A stretch of 7,419 nt of DNA, from contig JAKLIU010000098.1 of the NCBI GenBank assembly GCA_022709445.1, forward strand, positions 1 through 7,419, written 5' to 3'. The notes beneath the pieces were generated by a model. The model did not search any database and was not told the DNA's origin. It saw only the letters and a program-made list of their open reading frames with translations. Shown piece after piece: positions 5,468 to 7,419 of this stretch. This stretch comes from Spirochaetota bacterium (GTDB lineage Bacteria; Spirochaetota; Spirochaetia; Treponematales; UBA12059). Made by a program: the position numbers and the translations under genes. Each line of letters opens with the position of its first letter. The stretch's first letter is position 1.

Positions 5468-6189
5468 CATGGCGTGGGATCCGTGAACCCGGAGGAAAAT
5501 CCGGAGAGCAGGTCGCCCAGGGTGCTCGGGGTGCCACCGTCCAGGGCGACGCCCAGGTCGATGAAGTCGAAGGCCAGGATGTACGCTGGATTGGCGTCGA
5601 GAGCGGCCTGATACGCGCTCAGGTCCCCCGTGGGATCGGTAACCCCCACGTCCTCCATGGCTTGAGCCAGCAGCGCGACCGCGGCGGCGTAAGCGGCCTC
5701 CGCCTCCATCCCGGCCGGCGGATCGGTCGCGATCATGGCCAGGGACGTGACCTCCAGCGGCGACAGCCCTATGGACAGCACGGCGTCCAGGGCGGCGTCC
5801 ATGGCGGCTTCCTGCTCGGGAACGGTCAGCTCGTCGTAGTTGGAGGGAATGGCCAGCATGGCGTCCACCAGGGAGGAACCCACCTCCGAAGAGGCCAGCA
5901 CCGCGTCGACCAGGGCCAGGGCGGCCTCGTCGTAGGCGTCGGTGCCCGGCGTGGCCGCGTCGGCCGCGTTGTAGAGCGGCGTCACCAGGGCGGCCGCGAG
6001 GACCGGGTCGCCGTTGGACTGGGCAAGGAGGTCGACGGCGTCCGCGACGGGCAGGTCCGCGGGCACCGCGTACGCGTCGCGGGCCAGGCTTCCGGCCCAG
6101 GAGCTGGTGAAGAAATCCTGGCACGCGGCCAGGGCCGCCAGCGAGAGCGCCGCGAGGGCGGCGGCCGCGACGGTGGTTCGTTTCAACAT
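5467..6189 (-). CDS. Very acidic, Ala-rich lipoprotein of unknown function (240 aa)
   Basis: The start at 6189 gives MLKRTTVAAAALAALSLAALAACQDFF with spacing of 8 nt to AAGGA (6198-6202); an upstream in-frame ATG at 6216 would only add MIDEERNGD before the signal. The lipobox is L20-A21-A22-C23, so signal peptidase II should cleave before Cys23; Gln at +2 would favour outer-membrane sorting by the E. coli rule. The mature part is predicted mostly helical and Ala-rich (LAAALVTPLYNAADAAT, AAYAAAVALLAQAMED). By my count it has about 33 Asp/Glu but a single Arg and no Lys or His. No named domain is recognised; helical repeats of TPR-like type are conceivable but unproven. Its stop is 8 nt before the next barrel gene, and another FadL-like barrel gene lies 94 nt upstream, so it is probably the lipoprotein partner of a barrel operon. 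Confidence 0.85.
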   Translation of the reverse strand: MLKRTTVAAAALAALSLAALAACQDFFTSSWAGSLARDAYAVPADLPVADAVDLLAQSNGDPVLAAALVTPLYNAADAATPGTDAYDEAALALVDAVLASSEVGSSLVDAMLAIPSNYDELTVPEQEAAMDAALDAVLSIGLSPLEVTSLAMIATDPPAGMEAEAAYAAAVALLAQAMEDVGVTDPTGDLSAYQAALDANPAYILAFDFIDLGVALDGGTPSTLGDLLSGFSSGFTDPTP

Positions 6190-6197
6190 GTCGCCGT

Positions 6198-6202
6198 TCC
6201 TT
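6198..6202 (-). promoter_or_regulatory. Ribosome binding site AAGGA for the lipoprotein gene
   Basis: On the minus strand AAGGA, within GAGGAAAGGAACGG, lies 8 nt before the ATG at 6189. This sets the lipoprotein start with a normal lipoprotein signal length of 22 residues. Confidence 0.7.
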
Positions 6203-6244
6203 TCCTCGTCAATCAAGTATCGGCACGGCGACCCTCCGGCACGA

Positions 6245-6274
6245 GCGGCGCCGCGACCGGGAGCCGGGCGCCGC
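6245..6274 (-). other. Intergenic hairpin between barrel and lipoprotein genes
   Basis: GCGGCGCC (6245-6252) and GGCGCCGC (6267-6274) form an 8-bp stem with a 14-nt loop that can itself pair CGG with CCG. It lies in the 94-nt gap downstream of the right-edge barrel gene. No T tract follows on the minus strand, so attenuation, mRNA end protection or chance in GC-rich DNA are all possible. No convincing promoter is visible in this gap. Confidence 0.35.
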
Positions 6275-6283
6275 GGGGGGCCG

Positions 6284-7419
6284 TCAGAACCGTATGGCTA
6301 TCTCCGCGCTCACGCCGGTGCGGGGCATGTCCCCGGGGCGCTTGCCGAGCTCTTCCGTGAAGACGGCGATGTTGGCCTGCACGACGAACAGGTCCAGGCC
6401 CATGCCCAGGGAAAGGTAGCCCTTGTTCAGGCCGGTCCGGAAGGCCAGGAGCCCGCCGAAGAGCTCGGCCTCCGCCCCCAGGTGCAGCATGTGCCAGAAC
6501 GTGGCCTTGTCCTCGATCACGCCGATGGGGTCCTGGAGCTCCAGCACCAGGAGCAGGTCCAGGACGCCGCGCATGCCCGCGGGCAGGGGCCGCATGCTGG
6601 CTCCCAGGGTGATGTTGGGGAGCACGGTGTAGTCGCTGGAGCTGCCGGGCAGGGCGCTCCCGCCGGCGAAGCTGTCCAGGACCTCGTTGACGGTGGCTTC
6701 CGAATAGCTCTGCCTGGTGGTGATGTCGCGGATGGCCAGGCCCACGGAGGCGAACTGCCCGAAATCCAGCCTGGCGCCCAGGTCCGCCGCCAGCCCGAAG
6801 CCGACGGAGACCGGCAGGTTCCCGATGATCTCCATGATGGTGCCGTTGCCGGAGATGATGTCCCCGAGCTGGGCGGAGCTGATGGGGCCGCTGATGCGCA
6901 TGAAAGGCCTGAGGTCGCCGCCCAGGGACAGCCTGAGGCCGAAGAGCTGCAGCGGGAAGCCGACGCCCACCACTCCGGCGATCTGGCCGTCGAAGGATCC
7001 CATGGCGCCCAGGGCGTTGGGACCGCGGACGTAGGAATCCACCCCGCCCAGCAGGCCCAGGGCCAGGCCCTTGCCCACCCAGCCGGTACCGACCGAGGCG
7101 CCGGCGCCTATGCCGTTGGTGGTGATCAGGCTGGACAGGTCCTCGACCATGGAGTCGCCCGAGCCGCCCAGGGCGGAAACCAGGGTGGCTATGTTTTCCT
7201 GCGTGGGCGATACGTACACCCAGGGAGTCACCGACAGCAGGGTCAGCTCCGAATCCCTGTCGGCGAAGGACGCTGGATTGCCGTAGAAGCTCTGGAAGCC
7301 GGAGGACATGGCCGTGAAGGCCCCGCCCATGGCCATGGCGCGGGGATCCTTGGGGGAGACCAGGTCCATGCGTTCCTGTGCGCCTATGGCGGCCAGGGAG
7401 AGGGAGGCAAGCAGGAGCA
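6284..7419 (-). CDS. FadL-like/UPF0164-type outer-membrane beta-barrel protein, 5' end beyond right edge
   Basis: The frame is open to the window edge. An ATG at 7367-7369 exists, but the 16 codons upstream encode LLLASLSLAAIGAQER, clearly the end of a signal peptide, so the true start lies outside. Cleavage is likely near IGA/QE. About 377 residues are visible. The N-terminal signature of the FadL-like/UPF0164 group is strong: SPKDPRAMAMGGAFTAMSS followed by FYGNPASFADRDSEL. Strand-like segments rich in Gly and aliphatics follow (LALGLLGGVDSYV, IAGVVGVGFPLQLFG), and the protein ends EIAIRF with the terminal Phe expected for BAM-assembled barrels. Its architecture matches the barrel at 4304-5458 (Gly-Gly motif, NPA motif, similar length), so the two are probably ancient paralogues flanking the lipoprotein gene. 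It should act in transport across the outer membrane, or as a barrel partner, in the same system; the substrate is unknown. Confidence 0.88.
   Translation of the reverse strand, partial: LLLASLSLAAIGAQERMDLVSPKDPRAMAMGGAFTAMSSGFQSFYGNPASFADRDSELTLLSVTPWVYVSPTQENIATLVSALGGSGDSMVEDLSSLITTNGIGAGASVGTGWVGKGLALGLLGGVDSYVRGPNALGAMGSFDGQIAGVVGVGFPLQLFGLRLSLGGDLRPFMRISGPISSAQLGDIISGNGTIMEIIGNLPVSVGFGLAADLGARLDFGQFASVGLAIRDITTRQSYSEATVNEVLDSFAGGSALPGSSSDYTVLPNITLGASMRPLPAGMRGVLDLLLVLELQDPIGVIEDKATFWHMLHLGAEAELFGGLLAFRTGLNKGYLSLGMGLDLFVVQANIAVFTEELGKRPGDMPRTGVSAEIAIRF

Noticed and set aside
5459..6124. Long N-terminal extension of the 4304 barrel gene
   Set aside because: The frame is open but arginine-, glycine- and proline-rich, overlaps the well supported lipoprotein gene, and lies upstream of a good signal peptide with its own ribosome binding site.

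Overview
The window is about 7.4 kb of GC-rich bacterial DNA from a Gram-negative-type (diderm) organism. My best guess is a high-GC spirochaete or a close relative. This rests on a CheA with a long helical P3 region, two outer-membrane proteins with the FadL-like/UPF0164-like N-terminal signature common in treponemes, other signal-peptide-bearing predicted beta-barrels, and a tRNA gene without an encoded CCA. The lineage call is an inference; no marker gene here settles it.

Layout from left to right: (1) 1-1406, minus strand, the N-terminal two thirds of the chemotaxis histidine kinase CheA, running off the left edge. (2) 1407-1585, a divergent intergenic region with a cluster of CGGAA/TTCCG half-sites and weak promoter candidates. 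(3) 1586-3671, plus strand, two tightly linked genes for exported, probably outer-membrane beta-barrel proteins that I cannot name. (4) 3680-4192, a minus-strand tRNA-Lys(TTT) gene followed downstream by about 2.5 tandem copies of a 186-bp unit, each carrying the last 17 nt of the tRNA gene; a good sigma70-type promoter precedes the tRNA. (5) 4304-7419, minus strand, an apparent operon: FadL-like barrel (its start lies beyond the right edge), a very acidic Ala-rich lipoprotein, then a second FadL-like barrel.

The most notable item is the tRNA-Lys locus. A tRNA gene followed by tandem repeats that each contain the tRNA 3' end closely recalls the Escherichia coli tyrT locus (178-bp repeats carrying the last 19 bp of the tRNA-Tyr gene, source of rtT RNA). 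Here the tRNA, sequence and organism are different, so the layout may have arisen independently. The barrel-lipoprotein-barrel operon is a second item worth a look: it suggests an envelope transport or assembly unit, but its substrate cannot be read from the sequence.
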